Assembly: GCA_965203755.1 (NCBI GenBank)
Contig: OZ241910.1
Location: 1,364,001-1,428,000 of the forward strand
From: UBA6055 sp965203755
GTDB lineage: Bacteria > Chloroflexota > Anaerolineae > Aggregatilineales > Phototrophicaceae
DNA length: 64,000 nt
Direction: 5' to 3'
Below, piece after piece: positions 32,323 to 41,058 of the stretch; within the stretch, counting starts at the first letter, position 1, and every line of letters starts with the position of its first letter. The notes under the pieces were generated by a model. It saw only the letters and a list, made by a program, of their open reading frames with translations, did no database searches and was not told the DNA's origin. A program made the position numbers and the translations under genes.

Positions 32323-32775
32323 ATGGATATTGCGATTCAATCGGCTGTGCCGGCGCGGTTTCTTGATTTGGCTGCCCGGCAAGCGCTTGGGAAAGGAACG
32401 AGCGGTGTGTCGGCAGGAGGCGGCGCATCGCGGATTCACCTTGTGGACGCAAGCCCGGCGAATCAGCGGCGCGCCAGCGATGTCTTGAATTATTTTGGCG
32501 CATTGCGGGTGACGGCGGATAAGACGACCATGACAGAAGGCGAAGCCGACCCGGTCATATCCTGTCAGGATGCGGCGATAGCAGCGGACACCGAGCTTGG
32601 ATACCTGGTCTTGCTGGATGACGAAATCTATGCCCAGGGCCGCGACCAGGTTGTGGACGGGCGGCTGTCCTTGACGCTTGGCAGCCCATTGGCGGGCGCT
32701 TATGCCATCTATCTGTATCGCCGCCGCGGCAATTATGCCAGTGGTCATATTCAGATTATGGTGAACGAGGGCTAG
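32323..32775 (+). CDS. Hypothetical protein of the phage-like cluster
   Basis: A 150-residue protein without signal or membrane span. Middle and C-terminal parts look like a small beta domain (SLTLGSPLAGAYAIYLYRRR, GNYASGHIQIMVNEG) and the N-terminus has a glycine-rich stretch (GTSGVSAGGGASRIHL). I do not recognise a family. Position directly behind the tail-like gene (3-base gap) suggests a role in the same particle or appendage. Confidence 0.55.
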   Translation: MDIAIQSAVPARFLDLAARQALGKGTSGVSAGGGASRIHLVDASPANQRRASDVLNYFGALRVTADKTTMTEGEADPVISCQDAAIAADTELGYLVLLDDEIYAQGRDQVVDGRLSLTLGSPLAGAYAIYLYRRRGNYASGHIQIMVNEG

Positions 32776-32777
32776 CG

Positions 32778-32969
32778 ATGGCGGCGATACAAGCGAACAC
32801 TCAAGGCAAAGTCCAGCAAGCGCGGAAACGTTTGAAAAAGAATTTGCGGCAGTTGAGGCAGGCGGGCGCATTCAACGCGGCGCAGCGAGATGCGCTTTTT
32901 GCCGATGCGCTGATCGACCTGCACCGTATCGAATTGTGGCGTCTTGGACGTTTGGAAGATGAGGAGTAG
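32778..32969 (+). CDS. Small basic helical protein of the phage-like cluster
   Basis: A 63-residue protein, almost wholly helical and basic in the first half (KVQQARKRLKKNLRQLRQ), acidic at the end (RLGRLEDEE). Two bases separate it from the preceding stop. Small proteins of this type occur near tail genes, but no family is recognised and no function is claimed. Confidence 0.5.
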   Translation: MAAIQANTQGKVQQARKRLKKNLRQLRQAGAFNAAQRDALFADALIDLHRIELWRLGRLEDEE

Positions 32970-32974
32970 CGACA

Positions 32975-33196
32975 ATGGCATTTGAACAGATTTTCCAGCT
33001 TTTAATCCTGGCCGTGGCGGTATTGGTCTACTGGTGGTCGCATCGCAGCTTCCCGCCGCAGCAGACTGCCGAACTTCTCCAGAAGTTAAGCGAGGCCAGC
33101 CGGCAAACCGAAACCCATTTGGATGATTTGCTGGTCGAAATCGCGCAGGCGCTCAATGAACTGCGCCAGAGCAGAACCGACCCGCCGGATTCATAA
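32975..33196 (+). CDS. Small membrane protein, holin-like in outline
   Basis: A 73-residue protein with one N-terminal span (IFQLLILAVAVLVYWW) and an amphipathic helical tail (TAELLQKLSEASRQTETHLD, DLLVEIAQALNELRQ). It closes the four-gene phage-like cluster; single-span holins or Rz-like spanins have this outline, but so do many unrelated small proteins. The layout (span plus coil) also resembles the coiled-coil families elsewhere in the window. Confidence 0.5.
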   Translation: MAFEQIFQLLILAVAVLVYWWSHRSFPPQQTAELLQKLSEASRQTETHLDDLLVEIAQALNELRQSRTDPPDS

Positions 33197-33236
33197 TCTA
33201 TCGCTTGGGGGCTGTGCGATATGGCAGTCCCCTAAG

Positions 33237-33539
33237 CTATTCCACCTCATCGGCGGCATAGGGATTCCGCCCGAGCCGGCTGCCTTTGCGAACAGCCTGC
33301 CGCCAGGGTTTCCGGGCAGTTCCCCGATAGCCCATCTGCCGCAGCCGTTCCACTTCCAGGCTTTCCAATTTGGCCGCAACCGCGTCAAAGTCGCTTTTTG
33401 GGATCGGCTTATCCCGCTCCTGGTCATCGCGATAGACATAACCGACGCCGGCGCACCAGTCGCAATTTTCAGCCTGTCCTGAAAATTCATCCTCGAACCA
33501 GCCAAATCCGTCGCAAGAGACGCATCGCGCAATTTTCAT
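33237..33539 (-). CDS. Small zinc-ribbon/DnaJ-type cysteine-rich protein
   Basis: A 100-residue protein from the ATG at 33539, preceded by GGGGAGCCCAAG. Two CxxC pairs lie near the N-terminus: CVSCDGFGWF and CDWCAGVGYVY, the CxxCxGxG pattern of DnaJ-type zinc fingers. A basic C-terminal half (RGTARKPWRQAVRKGSRLGR) could contact nucleic acid. One zinc ion is likely bound by the four cysteines. An upstream in-frame ATG at 33674 would overlap the promoter and start of the divergent glycosyltransferase gene and is rejected. Function unknown. Confidence 0.65.
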   Translation of the reverse strand: MKIARCVSCDGFGWFEDEFSGQAENCDWCAGVGYVYRDDQERDKPIPKSDFDAVAAKLESLEVERLRQMGYRGTARKPWRQAVRKGSRLGRNPYAADEVE

Positions 33540-33663
33540 CTTGGGCTCCCCGCTTGCGGTTTTCAATCCTATTGTATCCGTTCCGCCGGCCGAAACGAGT
33601 CTATTGTCCTGGACAATCGCGGTTATAATGCAGCTTTGATATGAACAAGACTCAAAATAGCGC

Positions 33664-35610
33664 ATGAACGTCAACCTGCCATCGAAACCGCTGACCCTCT
33701 TGATGCCGGCGCTGGCTATCCTGTTCCTAATGGTGATCCAGGCGCATCACTTTCATGCCCGCCCTTATCGTCAGGATGAGGCTTGGGTGGTGCATTATGC
33801 GCTGGAACACATTGAACGGGTCGGGCTGGGCAACTATATCCTGCAAATTTTTATCAGGCTGCCGCCGGAAAACATCTTGCAGGATATATGGGTGTATTGC
33901 TTTGGTCATATCGAAAACATCGTGCGCTGGCTTTCCACTCTGACCACGGTCATCACCTTGGCCATGTTTTATCGGCTGGCATCTGATCTCTTTGACCGAC
34001 AAACCGCCCGCCTGGCGCTGATTTTATTGGGTACGTTCAGTGTGTTTGCGTATTATACGCACGAAGCCCGACCTTACGCCGCGCTGGCTTTTGGCGCGGT
34101 TGGATTTCAATGGGCGCTGCTGCGTTTTATCCGCCGACCCAGCCGCAGCCGCGGCCTGCTGACGCTCCTGCTGGCGGTCATTCCCTTTTATCAGCATCCT
34201 TTCATGCTCTATGTCTATGCGGCACAGTTGATTTGCATCCTGATTTTTGTACGCTGGAACCGCGAGCTTTATCGGCGCGGCGCCGTCTTGTTCGGGGCGC
34301 TGTGCCTGCTGACCGCCCTGCGCGCCTACTTCAATTTTTCCGAACGTTCGGGTGTCATCCTTTACAACACAGAAACCTCGTGGCGAGGTCTGACTGAACT
34401 GTATGACCGTTTCAAGTTCAATCCCGAAGCGCTCGGTCTGTTCCTTATATTAGGCGGACTGGCTATTTTTCTGGGCAAAACAGCTGAAATGGTCGCATCC
34501 CGCCCGTTTTCCTCTGATCCTCTGATGCGCTTTGGCTGGGTTTGGCGCGAAGGCTGGATCATTACAGCGCCGATGGCGATGGTCGGGCTGGCGCTGCTGG
34601 TGAACCTGGCTGTGCCGAGTCTCACGCCGCGCAACCTGCTGACAGCCGCGCCGTACCTGGCTTTGATCGCCGCGATTGCCCTGCGCCGTATGCACTGGCA
34701 GGCGCAGCTCCTCGCCCTGCTCTTCTTCTGCCTGCCCTTTGTCATCCAATTCCATCCGCATAACGGCAATGCCGGTTATTGGGAACTCGCGGATTATATG
34801 GAGACGAACTATGACCCGGGCAAAGACCGTCTGGTGGTCGTGGCGCCGCAGCTTTGGCAATGGATTCCCATCAAGTATTTTCTGGATGAGCGCACCCGGC
34901 TGGGATTGTCCGACAGCGATATTTTTTATGTGACGCCCCAAGTTCAGCATGGCGCCGTGCCGCACAATCCGGATGACAGCCTGGTCGCGTTTGACGGTCG
35001 GGACAGCCATTTGCAGCGCCTGCAGGCCTATCTGGGCGCGCGCGACAAGCTGTGGGTGATCAAAGCCAGCCATGATTCTGAACCGGGCGGCGAACATCTC
35101 ATTAAATGGATTGATGCCAACTACACCCTCTATCAAGCGGTCAATTTTCCCGGCGAAGGCTATTACCGCGCCCTGGAAACGCTTGAATACCGCCGCCATC
35201 CTGACGATGCGAACGCGCCGGCGCGTTTTGGAGATGACATCAGCCTGACAGACTGGCGGCTCAATGATTCGGTGGAGGTTTCACCCGGGCAGACGATTTC
35301 CGTGGATACCTGGTGGGCGACGGACGCTCCATTGGATGCCCTGTATAGCTCAACCCTGGTCATTGCCAGCCAAAACGGGCAGGGCATCAGCCAGGCTGAC
35401 CATGTGCCTGGCGGCATCTACATGACCTCGATTTGGCAGCCGGGGCGACTCTACTTCGACGAACGTCATCTCACTATTCCCGGCGATATCGAAGCGGGCG
35501 AATACCTGCTGCTGCTTGGCGTGTATGACATCCAGACGGTCGAGAATCTGCCGGTGAACCCGACGGGCGATTCTCTCTTTTATTTGACGACGCTTTATGT
35601 GCGCCCCTAG
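33664..35610 (+). CDS. GT39-like (PMT/ArnT fold) membrane glycosyltransferase
   Basis: A 648-residue protein with about ten to twelve membrane spans in the first 360 residues and a soluble C-terminal domain. The first external loop contains YRQDEAWVVHYALEH, the acidic pair that binds the metal/lipid-phosphate sugar in ArnT- and PMT-type enzymes. The sugar donor would be a polyprenyl-phosphate sugar and the reaction takes place on the outer membrane face. The C-terminal part (WRLNDSVEVSPGQTISVDTW; ERHLTIPGDIEAGEYLLLLG) is a beta-sandwich of the kind often found in Chloroflexota members. TATAAT at 33624 may serve as -10. A second glycosyltransferase is convergent next door, so the region may build surface glycans. 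Confidence 0.85.
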   Translation: MNVNLPSKPLTLLMPALAILFLMVIQAHHFHARPYRQDEAWVVHYALEHIERVGLGNYILQIFIRLPPENILQDIWVYCFGHIENIVRWLSTLTTVITLAMFYRLASDLFDRQTARLALILLGTFSVFAYYTHEARPYAALAFGAVGFQWALLRFIRRPSRSRGLLTLLLAVIPFYQHPFMLYVYAAQLICILIFVRWNRELYRRGAVLFGALCLLTALRAYFNFSERSGVILYNTETSWRGLTELYDRFKFNPEALGLFLILGGLAIFLGKTAEMVASRPFSSDPLMRFGWVWREGWIITAPMAMVGLALLVNLAVPSLTPRNLLTAAPYLALIAAIALRRMHWQAQLLALLFFCLPFVIQFHPHNGNAGYWELADYMETNYDPGKDRLVVVAPQLWQWIPIKYFLDERTRLGLSDSDIFYVTPQVQHGAVPHNPDDSLVAFDGRDSHLQRLQAYLGARDKLWVIKASHDSEPGGEHLIKWIDANYTLYQAVNFPGEGYYRALETLEYRRHPDDANAPARFGDDISLTDWRLNDSVEVSPGQTISVDTWWATDAPLDALYSSTLVIASQNGQGISQADHVPGGIYMTSIWQPGRLYFDERHLTIPGDIEAGEYLLLLGVYDIQTVENLPVNPTGDSLFYLTTLYVRP

Positions 35611-35635
35611 CATTTTCCGGCGGGCTGGGTCTTTT

Positions 35636-36835
35636 TTATCGGCGCGTCTTGTCTGTCTTTGCGGCGCGGTCGCGGTGGATGCCGGCCAGCGCGATCTTGA
35701 ACAGCTGGCGGTAGCCGTTCAGATATTTTTCGGGCGAGTAGAAATCTTGGGCGAAGTCCCGCGCTTTCGCCCCCATGATTTTGACATCCGCCCGATAAAC
35801 CCGTCTAAGCGCATCCGTCAGCGAGCTTGCGTCATCGGGCTCAATCAAATAGCCATTTTCGCCCTCAATGATCATATCGGGAATCCCGCCTGTGCGGCTG
35901 CCAATGACCGGCATGCCGAGCAGCATCGCCTCCACCACGACGCGCCCCAGCCCCTCCGAAAGGGAAGGCAGCGCCAGCGCCCGCGATCTGCCAAAATAAT
36001 CGGCTAAGCCTTGCTGTGACACTTTCCCGATAAAATGCACCCGACTCGCAATATCGAGTTGGGCTGCCTGCCGCCGCAAGTCCGCGGCATAGTCGGCATT
36101 TTCCGGATGGCCCACCAGGTAAAGATGCGCGGTCGGATGCTTTAGCTGGGCAAAGGCATTCAGCAGGTGATGCAGTCCCTTGCGCGGAATCAGCAGGCCG
36201 GCATAGACAATATCTTCCGATTCTTCGACTGGCACCGTGCGTTTCGCCTGCTGGAAAATATCGGTATCGCTCCAGGTCATAAAGCGCACCTGCGGCAGAT
36301 GGGGCGCATAATGGCGGGCGCGTCTGGCGGTTGAGGTCGAGATGACGCGCATGGCATCGCCATGTCGAAAAGCATAGCCGGCCAATTCCGACATCAGCGA
36401 CCGGTACAGCGGCTTAAAGGGAATGCCGCGCTGCAAAAAGACGTCTTCTTCAAAATTGTTGTGATTTTCGATAATCAAGCATGGTTTTTTGCCGAACAGT
36501 TTGGCGATGCTCTTTACCCAAGCGCCAACCGCGCCTTCAAATGGGCTTTGCGCCACCAGCGCTTTGCCATCGTATCGAAAAACCAGATACAAGAGCAGCA
36601 GGGGCGCCAGCGTGAACATCGTCAAATAGCGCAGGATGGAGCCTGGGGGCTGTGGGATGAGATAGAAGTTCACCTGTTCGGTAAATCGCCGCGGCCGCCA
36701 AGAACTCGAAAAGCCGATGATGCGAATGTCATAACCCGGCAACTGTGCCATCATCTCCCATTTGCGGGCAATCGCGGCGTCCAGCGGATCGCTGTAACGC
36801 GCGCTGCTAATCCAGCATACAGTGATTTTGGTCAT
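35636..36835 (-). CDS. Glycosyltransferase of the GT-B fold (GT4 type)
   Basis: A 399-residue cytoplasmic or membrane-associated enzyme. The N-terminal acceptor domain has one hydrophobic helix (YLTMFTLAPLLLLYLVFRY). The C-terminal donor domain shows VYAGLLIPRKGLHHLLNAFA, HLYLVGHPENADYAADLRR and the nucleotide-sugar motif LPSLSEGLGRVVVEAMLLGMPVIGSRTGGIPDMI, with the E(x7)E-like pair of GT4 enzymes. It transfers a sugar from a nucleotide donor to a lipid or glycan acceptor. Start at 36835 (MTKITVCWISSARYS). Confidence 0.9.
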   Translation of the reverse strand: MTKITVCWISSARYSDPLDAAIARKWEMMAQLPGYDIRIIGFSSSWRPRRFTEQVNFYLIPQPPGSILRYLTMFTLAPLLLLYLVFRYDGKALVAQSPFEGAVGAWVKSIAKLFGKKPCLIIENHNNFEEDVFLQRGIPFKPLYRSLMSELAGYAFRHGDAMRVISTSTARRARHYAPHLPQVRFMTWSDTDIFQQAKRTVPVEESEDIVYAGLLIPRKGLHHLLNAFAQLKHPTAHLYLVGHPENADYAADLRRQAAQLDIASRVHFIGKVSQQGLADYFGRSRALALPSLSEGLGRVVVEAMLLGMPVIGSRTGGIPDMIIEGENGYLIEPDDASSLTDALRRVYRADVKIMGAKARDFAQDFYSPEKYLNGYRQLFKIALAGIHRDRAAKTDKTRR

Positions 36836-36939
36836 ACCGGTTTTGCTTGTCCATCCACTGGGTCATATCATAAAACAGCCATGAGTCGATACTGTGAATA
36901 TACCAGCATAGCCGCGTTTTCGCATCCGCTGGCCGCCGC

Positions 36940-37341
36940 TTAACCCTTGTCCTGAAAGATGATATCCCCGTTTTTGTCGGGGCTGCTGTCAAGCTGCAAT
37001 ATGCCTTCAAGCATCATGGACACCAGCGCCATCACGATGCCGCCAAGAACAGCCGTCCAGATCCCGCCCTCAATAATCAGACGGTCACCGACCAGCGAAT
37101 CGGTTATCAGCAGCATCAAGCCGTTAATGACCAGGATAAACAAGCCCAGTGACAGGATGACGGCCGGACAGGTCAGGAGGATCAGGATCGGCTTCAGCAG
37201 CGAATTGACTATGCCGAAGATCAGCCCAATGACGAGCAGGGCGCCGATGTCGCTGTTGGCAACCTGGATATTGGGGATCAGCATCGCCGTCACGGCAATC
37301 GCCACCGCGTTGATAATCACGCGAATCACAAAGTTTCTCAT
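36940..37341 (-). CDS. Four-span membrane protein of the phage-holin family IV type
   Basis: A 133-residue protein with four spans: FVIRVIINAVAIAVTAMLIP, GALLVIGLIFGIVNSLLKPI, ILLTCPAVILSLGLFILVIN and WTAVLGGIVMALVSMMLEGI. The pattern and the sequence LIFGIVNSLLKPILILLTCP are characteristic of the PF04020 family, found as a single housekeeping-like gene in many bacteria although named after a phage holin. The C-terminus is a short acidic/polar tail. No phage genes flank it. Role in the membrane unknown. Confidence 0.85.
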   Translation of the reverse strand: MRNFVIRVIINAVAIAVTAMLIPNIQVANSDIGALLVIGLIFGIVNSLLKPILILLTCPAVILSLGLFILVINGLMLLITDSLVGDRLIIEGGIWTAVLGGIVMALVSMMLEGILQLDSSPDKNGDIIFQDKG

Positions 37342-37431
37342 TTTGCCGCCCTCTCATTCAACATAATGGACACCGACCGAAGGTCAATGTATATCCATTA
37401 TACGCTGTTCCAATCCAGCCGGTTGCGAACA

Positions 37432-40400
37432 CTATCGCCGATTGCGGCGAGACAGCAGAAACAGAATCAGCAGCAGAAACAGCCCAATGACCACCGCGGC
37501 GATCACCGCCGCGCTGTCTCTGGTTTCTGGCTCGTCGGCGCTGGGCGCATCAACTTCGGTGATGGTCACTGGTGTCAGCGAAGGCTGCGCCGTCGGGTCG
37601 ACAATTTCTGCTTCGGCAGGCGCCTCGGTTGGCTCGCTCCGCGCCGCCGCAATCGCCGTTCCTGTAACGTCTTCAGTTGGCGTCGGCGTGTCGGTCATCG
37701 TCGGCGATGGTGTATTTGTAACCGTTGGTGTCAACGTATCAGTTGACGTCGGTGATGGCGTGTCGGTCATCGTCGGGGTCAACGTATCAGTCACCGTCGG
37801 CGATGGTGTATTTGTAACCGTTGGTATCAACGTATCAGTTGCAGTCGGCGATGGCGTATTAGTTGCCGTTGGTGTCAACGTATCAGTCGCAGTCGACGTT
37901 GGCGTATTTGTAGCCGTTGGTGTCATTGTATCAGTCGCAGTCGATGTTGGCGTATCGGTTGCCGTTGGAATATCAGTATCAGTTGACGTCGGCGATGGTG
38001 TATTGGTCGCAGTTGGCACATCGGTATCAGTTGACGTCGGGGTTAGCGTATCGGTCGCAGTTGGCACATCGGTATCCGTTGACGTCGGTGATGGCGTATT
38101 TGTAGCCGTTGGTGTCAACGTATCAGTTGACGTCGGCGTTAGCGTATTGGTCGCAGTTGGCACATCAGTATCAGTTGACGTCGGGGTTGGCGTATCGGTC
38201 GCAGTTGGCACATCGGTATCAGTCGACGTCGGCGATGGCGTATCGGTCGCTGTTGGCACATCAGTATCGGTCGCCGTCGGTGATGGCGTATCGGTCGCTG
38301 TTGGCACATCAGTATCCGTTGACGTCGGTGATGGCGTATCGGTCGCAGTTGGCACATCGGTATCCGTTGACGTCGGTGATGGTGTATTTGTAGCCGTTGG
38401 CACATCGGTATCCGTTGACGTCGGGGTTAGCGTATCGGTCGCCGTTGGCACATCGGTATCAGTTGACGTCGGGGTTAGTGTATCGGTCGCCGTTGGCACA
38501 TCGGTATCCGTTGACGTCGGCGTTAGCGTATCGGTCGCCGTTGGCACATCGGTATCCGTTGACGTCGGCGCTAGCGTATCGGTCGCCGTTGGCACATCAG
38601 TATCCGTTGACGTCGGGGTTAGCGTATCGGTCGCCGTTGGCACATCAGTATCCGTTGACGTCGGCGTTAGCGTATCGGTCGCAGTTGGCACATCGGTATC
38701 CGTTGACGTCGGGGTTAGCGTATCGGTCGCCGTTGGCACATCAGTATCCGTTGACGTCGGGGTGAAGGTCGGCGGCGGTGGCAAATCAACCATGAAAGGC
38801 AAGGTGAGAGTCGTGCTTTGTCCACTGGCGTTGGTAACGGTCAGAGCAAGCTCATGCTGGCCGCTGCCAAGAAGTTCTGCCGGAACGGTCAAGACTCCAT
38901 CGCGGACCGGCGCCGCGGCGCCATTAAAAGCCGCTTCGATACGGGTAATTTCAGTCTGGCCGCCGGCAAGCACCCTGACCTCTCGGTCGCCAGTCACAAT
39001 CTCGTCGGCGATCAAGTCACTAAGTTCAACTGTGGGCGCCAGCGCAGCGACCTCAAAGCTGATGGTTTCGGTTTTTTCGCCGCCCATAACATCCGCCGCG
39101 GTAATATCGACCGTGGCGCGGCCGGGTGCGAAATCGGCCGCATTCAGTGTAAATTCAAGCCGGCCGCTGTCGCTGTGGATGGGCGGGTCGGTATTCAGGC
39201 TCAAACTCGCAATGGGCGATTGTCCCACAGCCAAAACGCTGCCGCTAAGGCTGGCCTCTAATACCGTCTCGGATGTGAGACCATCGACCTGAATGCGGGG
39301 CGGCAATATGTCAACAGTAAAAGTCCGGTCTATGGCGGCGCTTTGGCCGCCGGCATTGCTGGCGCGAAGGGTCAAGGTGTGTTCGCCGGGGCTCCATGCA
39401 AATGGGTCTAAGCTGAAATCATAGGGCGCTTCGCGGTCGGTTTTGACGATTTCCCCGTCAATGATAAACTCGACGGCGGTGATGTCGGTTTGGCCGCCGG
39501 CGCTGACCGAAATCAGTTCCGCTTCGGTCAATGCAATCCCCTCAAGCGGCTCAAAATCGGTGGATAGGGTCGGTGGCAGCGCCGCCACCTCAAAATCAAC
39601 CTGAAAGGCGGTGGCATCGCCATCCACATCGCTCACCGCAATATCGAGGGTATGCGTTCCCGGCGTCATGCTTGCGGGTTCAATGACATAACGGTCATCG
39701 GTCGAAACAAGCTCTCCATCAAGCGCATATTCGATGCTGGCGATGTCTTGATCGGCTTGGATGTCCACCATCACCTCGGTGGTTTCCGTCAGCGCCGCTG
39801 TGAACAGGTCGGCAGGCAGGGACAGCAGGGGGACTGGAATCGGCGCGCGCAGGACGGCGCCGCTGGATGCGCTTCGCCCGTCTGCTGTGGTAACGTTCAG
39901 CGTGAAATTGTAGCGGCGGCCGTCAGCCGGGACGGGCGCATCTATTGTGATGATGTATTGCGTGCGGAACAAATAGGCAAGGCTGCTGTAAATGGTGACC
40001 AGTTCCTCTGGCCGCGGCAGGTTATAAAAAATAGCGTTCGATTCGCTGGAGACCGCTTCCAGGAAACGCTGGTCGATGTGCCAGCCTAATCCGACAGTAT
40101 AGACTGGCACGCCATGAATGGTCGCCGCGCGAATGCTCTCCTCGCGGGTATAGCGACTGACATTGCCATATTCGCCGCCATCGCTCAAAATAATGACGGC
40201 TTTGCGCGGCAGCGGCGCTTGAAGCGCAAGCTCAATGCCCTCTCGGTTGGCGTCGTACAGGGCGGTTTGTCCACCGGCGTAAAGCTGGTCAATGACGCGA
40301 AGCAGTTCAGTTTTGTCGGTGGTGTAATCGACAAGCAGTTCAAAGGATGAGTCAAAAATGGCAAGCGCGATCTGATCATTAGGGCCCAAGGCCTCAACAT

Positions 40401-40752
40401 AACTGCGCGCGGCCGCTTTGGTTTGCTCCAGCGGGAGACCGCTCATACTGCTGCTGGTATCAATCACCAGCGCACTGGCGAATGCCAGGTTGTCATCGGT
40501 GATATTTTCTACCCGCCTGACACTGGCGATCCCGGCCAAATCACCGCCAATATCAAAATTGCCCGCGTCCAGCCCGGAAACAAGCTGGCCACTGGAATCC
40601 AGTATGCTGGCATTGATGACCACCGCGGACAGGTCAGTCGCATCCACGCCGATGATATCAACCGCAATGCCGGCTTCATCCTGCATCCACACCAAGCTAA
40701 AAGGCAGCAGCAGTATCAGCGCCGCCATCGCTTTCCATCCAAATCGCTTCAC
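37432..40752 (-). CDS. Large VWA-domain surface protein with Ig-like modules, Thr/Pro/Asp stalk and membrane anchor
   Basis: From the GTG at 40752 (CTGGAGAGG six bases upstream) the protein has 1106 residues and begins with a signal peptide (AMAALILLLPFSLVWM). A von Willebrand A domain occupies about 80-280; its metal site (MIDAS) is ALVIDTSSSMSG. Three to four Ig-like or cadherin-like repeats follow (VDIQADQDIASIEYALDGEL; ISVSAGGQTDITAVEFIIDG; VRVLAGGQTEITRIEAAFNG). Then comes a stalk of about 350 residues of Thr-Pro-Ser-Asp repeats and a C-terminal span with basic tail (AVIAAVVIGLFLLLILFLLSRRNRR). It should be fixed in the membrane with the VWA head projecting outward, probably for adhesion. 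An ATG at 40788 is in frame but has no ribosome-binding site. Confidence 0.85.
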   Translation of the reverse strand: MKRFGWKAMAALILLLPFSLVWMQDEAGIAVDIIGVDATDLSAVVINASILDSSGQLVSGLDAGNFDIGGDLAGIASVRRVENITDDNLAFASALVIDTSSSMSGLPLEQTKAAARSYVEALGPNDQIALAIFDSSFELLVDYTTDKTELLRVIDQLYAGGQTALYDANREGIELALQAPLPRKAVIILSDGGEYGNVSRYTREESIRAATIHGVPVYTVGLGWHIDQRFLEAVSSESNAIFYNLPRPEELVTIYSSLAYLFRTQYIITIDAPVPADGRRYNFTLNVTTADGRSASSGAVLRAPIPVPLLSLPADLFTAALTETTEVMVDIQADQDIASIEYALDGELVSTDDRYVIEPASMTPGTHTLDIAVSDVDGDATAFQVDFEVAALPPTLSTDFEPLEGIALTEAELISVSAGGQTDITAVEFIIDGEIVKTDREAPYDFSLDPFAWSPGEHTLTLRASNAGGQSAAIDRTFTVDILPPRIQVDGLTSETVLEASLSGSVLAVGQSPIASLSLNTDPPIHSDSGRLEFTLNAADFAPGRATVDITAADVMGGEKTETISFEVAALAPTVELSDLIADEIVTGDREVRVLAGGQTEITRIEAAFNGAAAPVRDGVLTVPAELLGSGQHELALTVTNASGQSTTLTLPFMVDLPPPPTFTPTSTDTDVPTATDTLTPTSTDTDVPTATDTLTPTSTDTDVPTATDTLTPTSTDTDVPTATDTLAPTSTDTDVPTATDTLTPTSTDTDVPTATDTLTPTSTDTDVPTATDTLTPTSTDTDVPTATNTPSPTSTDTDVPTATDTPSPTSTDTDVPTATDTPSPTATDTDVPTATDTPSPTSTDTDVPTATDTPTPTSTDTDVPTATNTLTPTSTDTLTPTATNTPSPTSTDTDVPTATDTLTPTSTDTDVPTATNTPSPTSTDTDIPTATDTPTSTATDTMTPTATNTPTSTATDTLTPTATNTPSPTATDTLIPTVTNTPSPTVTDTLTPTMTDTPSPTSTDTLTPTVTNTPSPTMTDTPTPTEDVTGTAIAAARSEPTEAPAEAEIVDPTAQPSLTPVTITEVDAPSADEPETRDSAAVIAAVVIGLFLLLILFLLSRRNRR
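37690..38765. repeat. Minisatellite coding for the Thr/Pro/Asp stalk (48-base unit)
   Basis: The unit encodes TPTSTDTDVPTATDTL, 16 residues or 48 bases, and recurs about fifteen times between 38010 and 38765 with little variation. From 37690 to about 38010 the units are shorter and more divergent (TPSPTATDTLIPTVTN). Neighbouring units differ by only a few synonymous changes, a sign of recent expansion or slippage. The number of units is likely to vary between strains. Confidence 0.92.
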
Positions 40753-41058
40753 GTTGAGCCTCTCCAGTGTGCGCAGCAAAAAATACATCGCATTCGCTAA
40801 ATGTAACCCACTTCTAAAAATTTGTCATTATTTCCGAACAAAACATCGAGATTATAATGAATTCGGCATGAAATAATAGCTGGAAAGGCTGAACACGTGT
40901 ATTTCAGCCGGGCTTGGCGAATGAAGGCTGGTCCGATGTCACTGCGCTGACAGCCGTATTTCGCCTATGCAGGCCGCCGTCGTTCAGGCACAATGCAGGC
41001 ATCGGATTTTCTCGCTGCATCCGATATCCTGCTGATAAACGCGCAAAGGATAATCTAA
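40753..41058. other. Divergent intergenic region between VWA and cyclophilin genes
   Basis: About 300 bases with no convincing gene. AT-rich in its left half. On the + strand TATAAT at 40853-40858 with a weak TTTCCG 16 bases upstream could start transcription toward the cyclophilin gene about 200 bases away. No terminator, RNA gene or repeat seen. Confidence 0.4.

Noticed and set aside
36940..37341. Phage holin as a sign of prophage
   Set aside because: The PF04020-type family is widespread as an isolated chromosomal gene and no phage gene flanks it.
37442..39292. A 616-codon frame on the + strand rich in SVSVDVGVSV
   Set aside because: It is the mirror of the 48-base minisatellite on the other strand; the repeat composition keeps all frames open. 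The minus-strand frame has a signal peptide, VWA domain and anchor.
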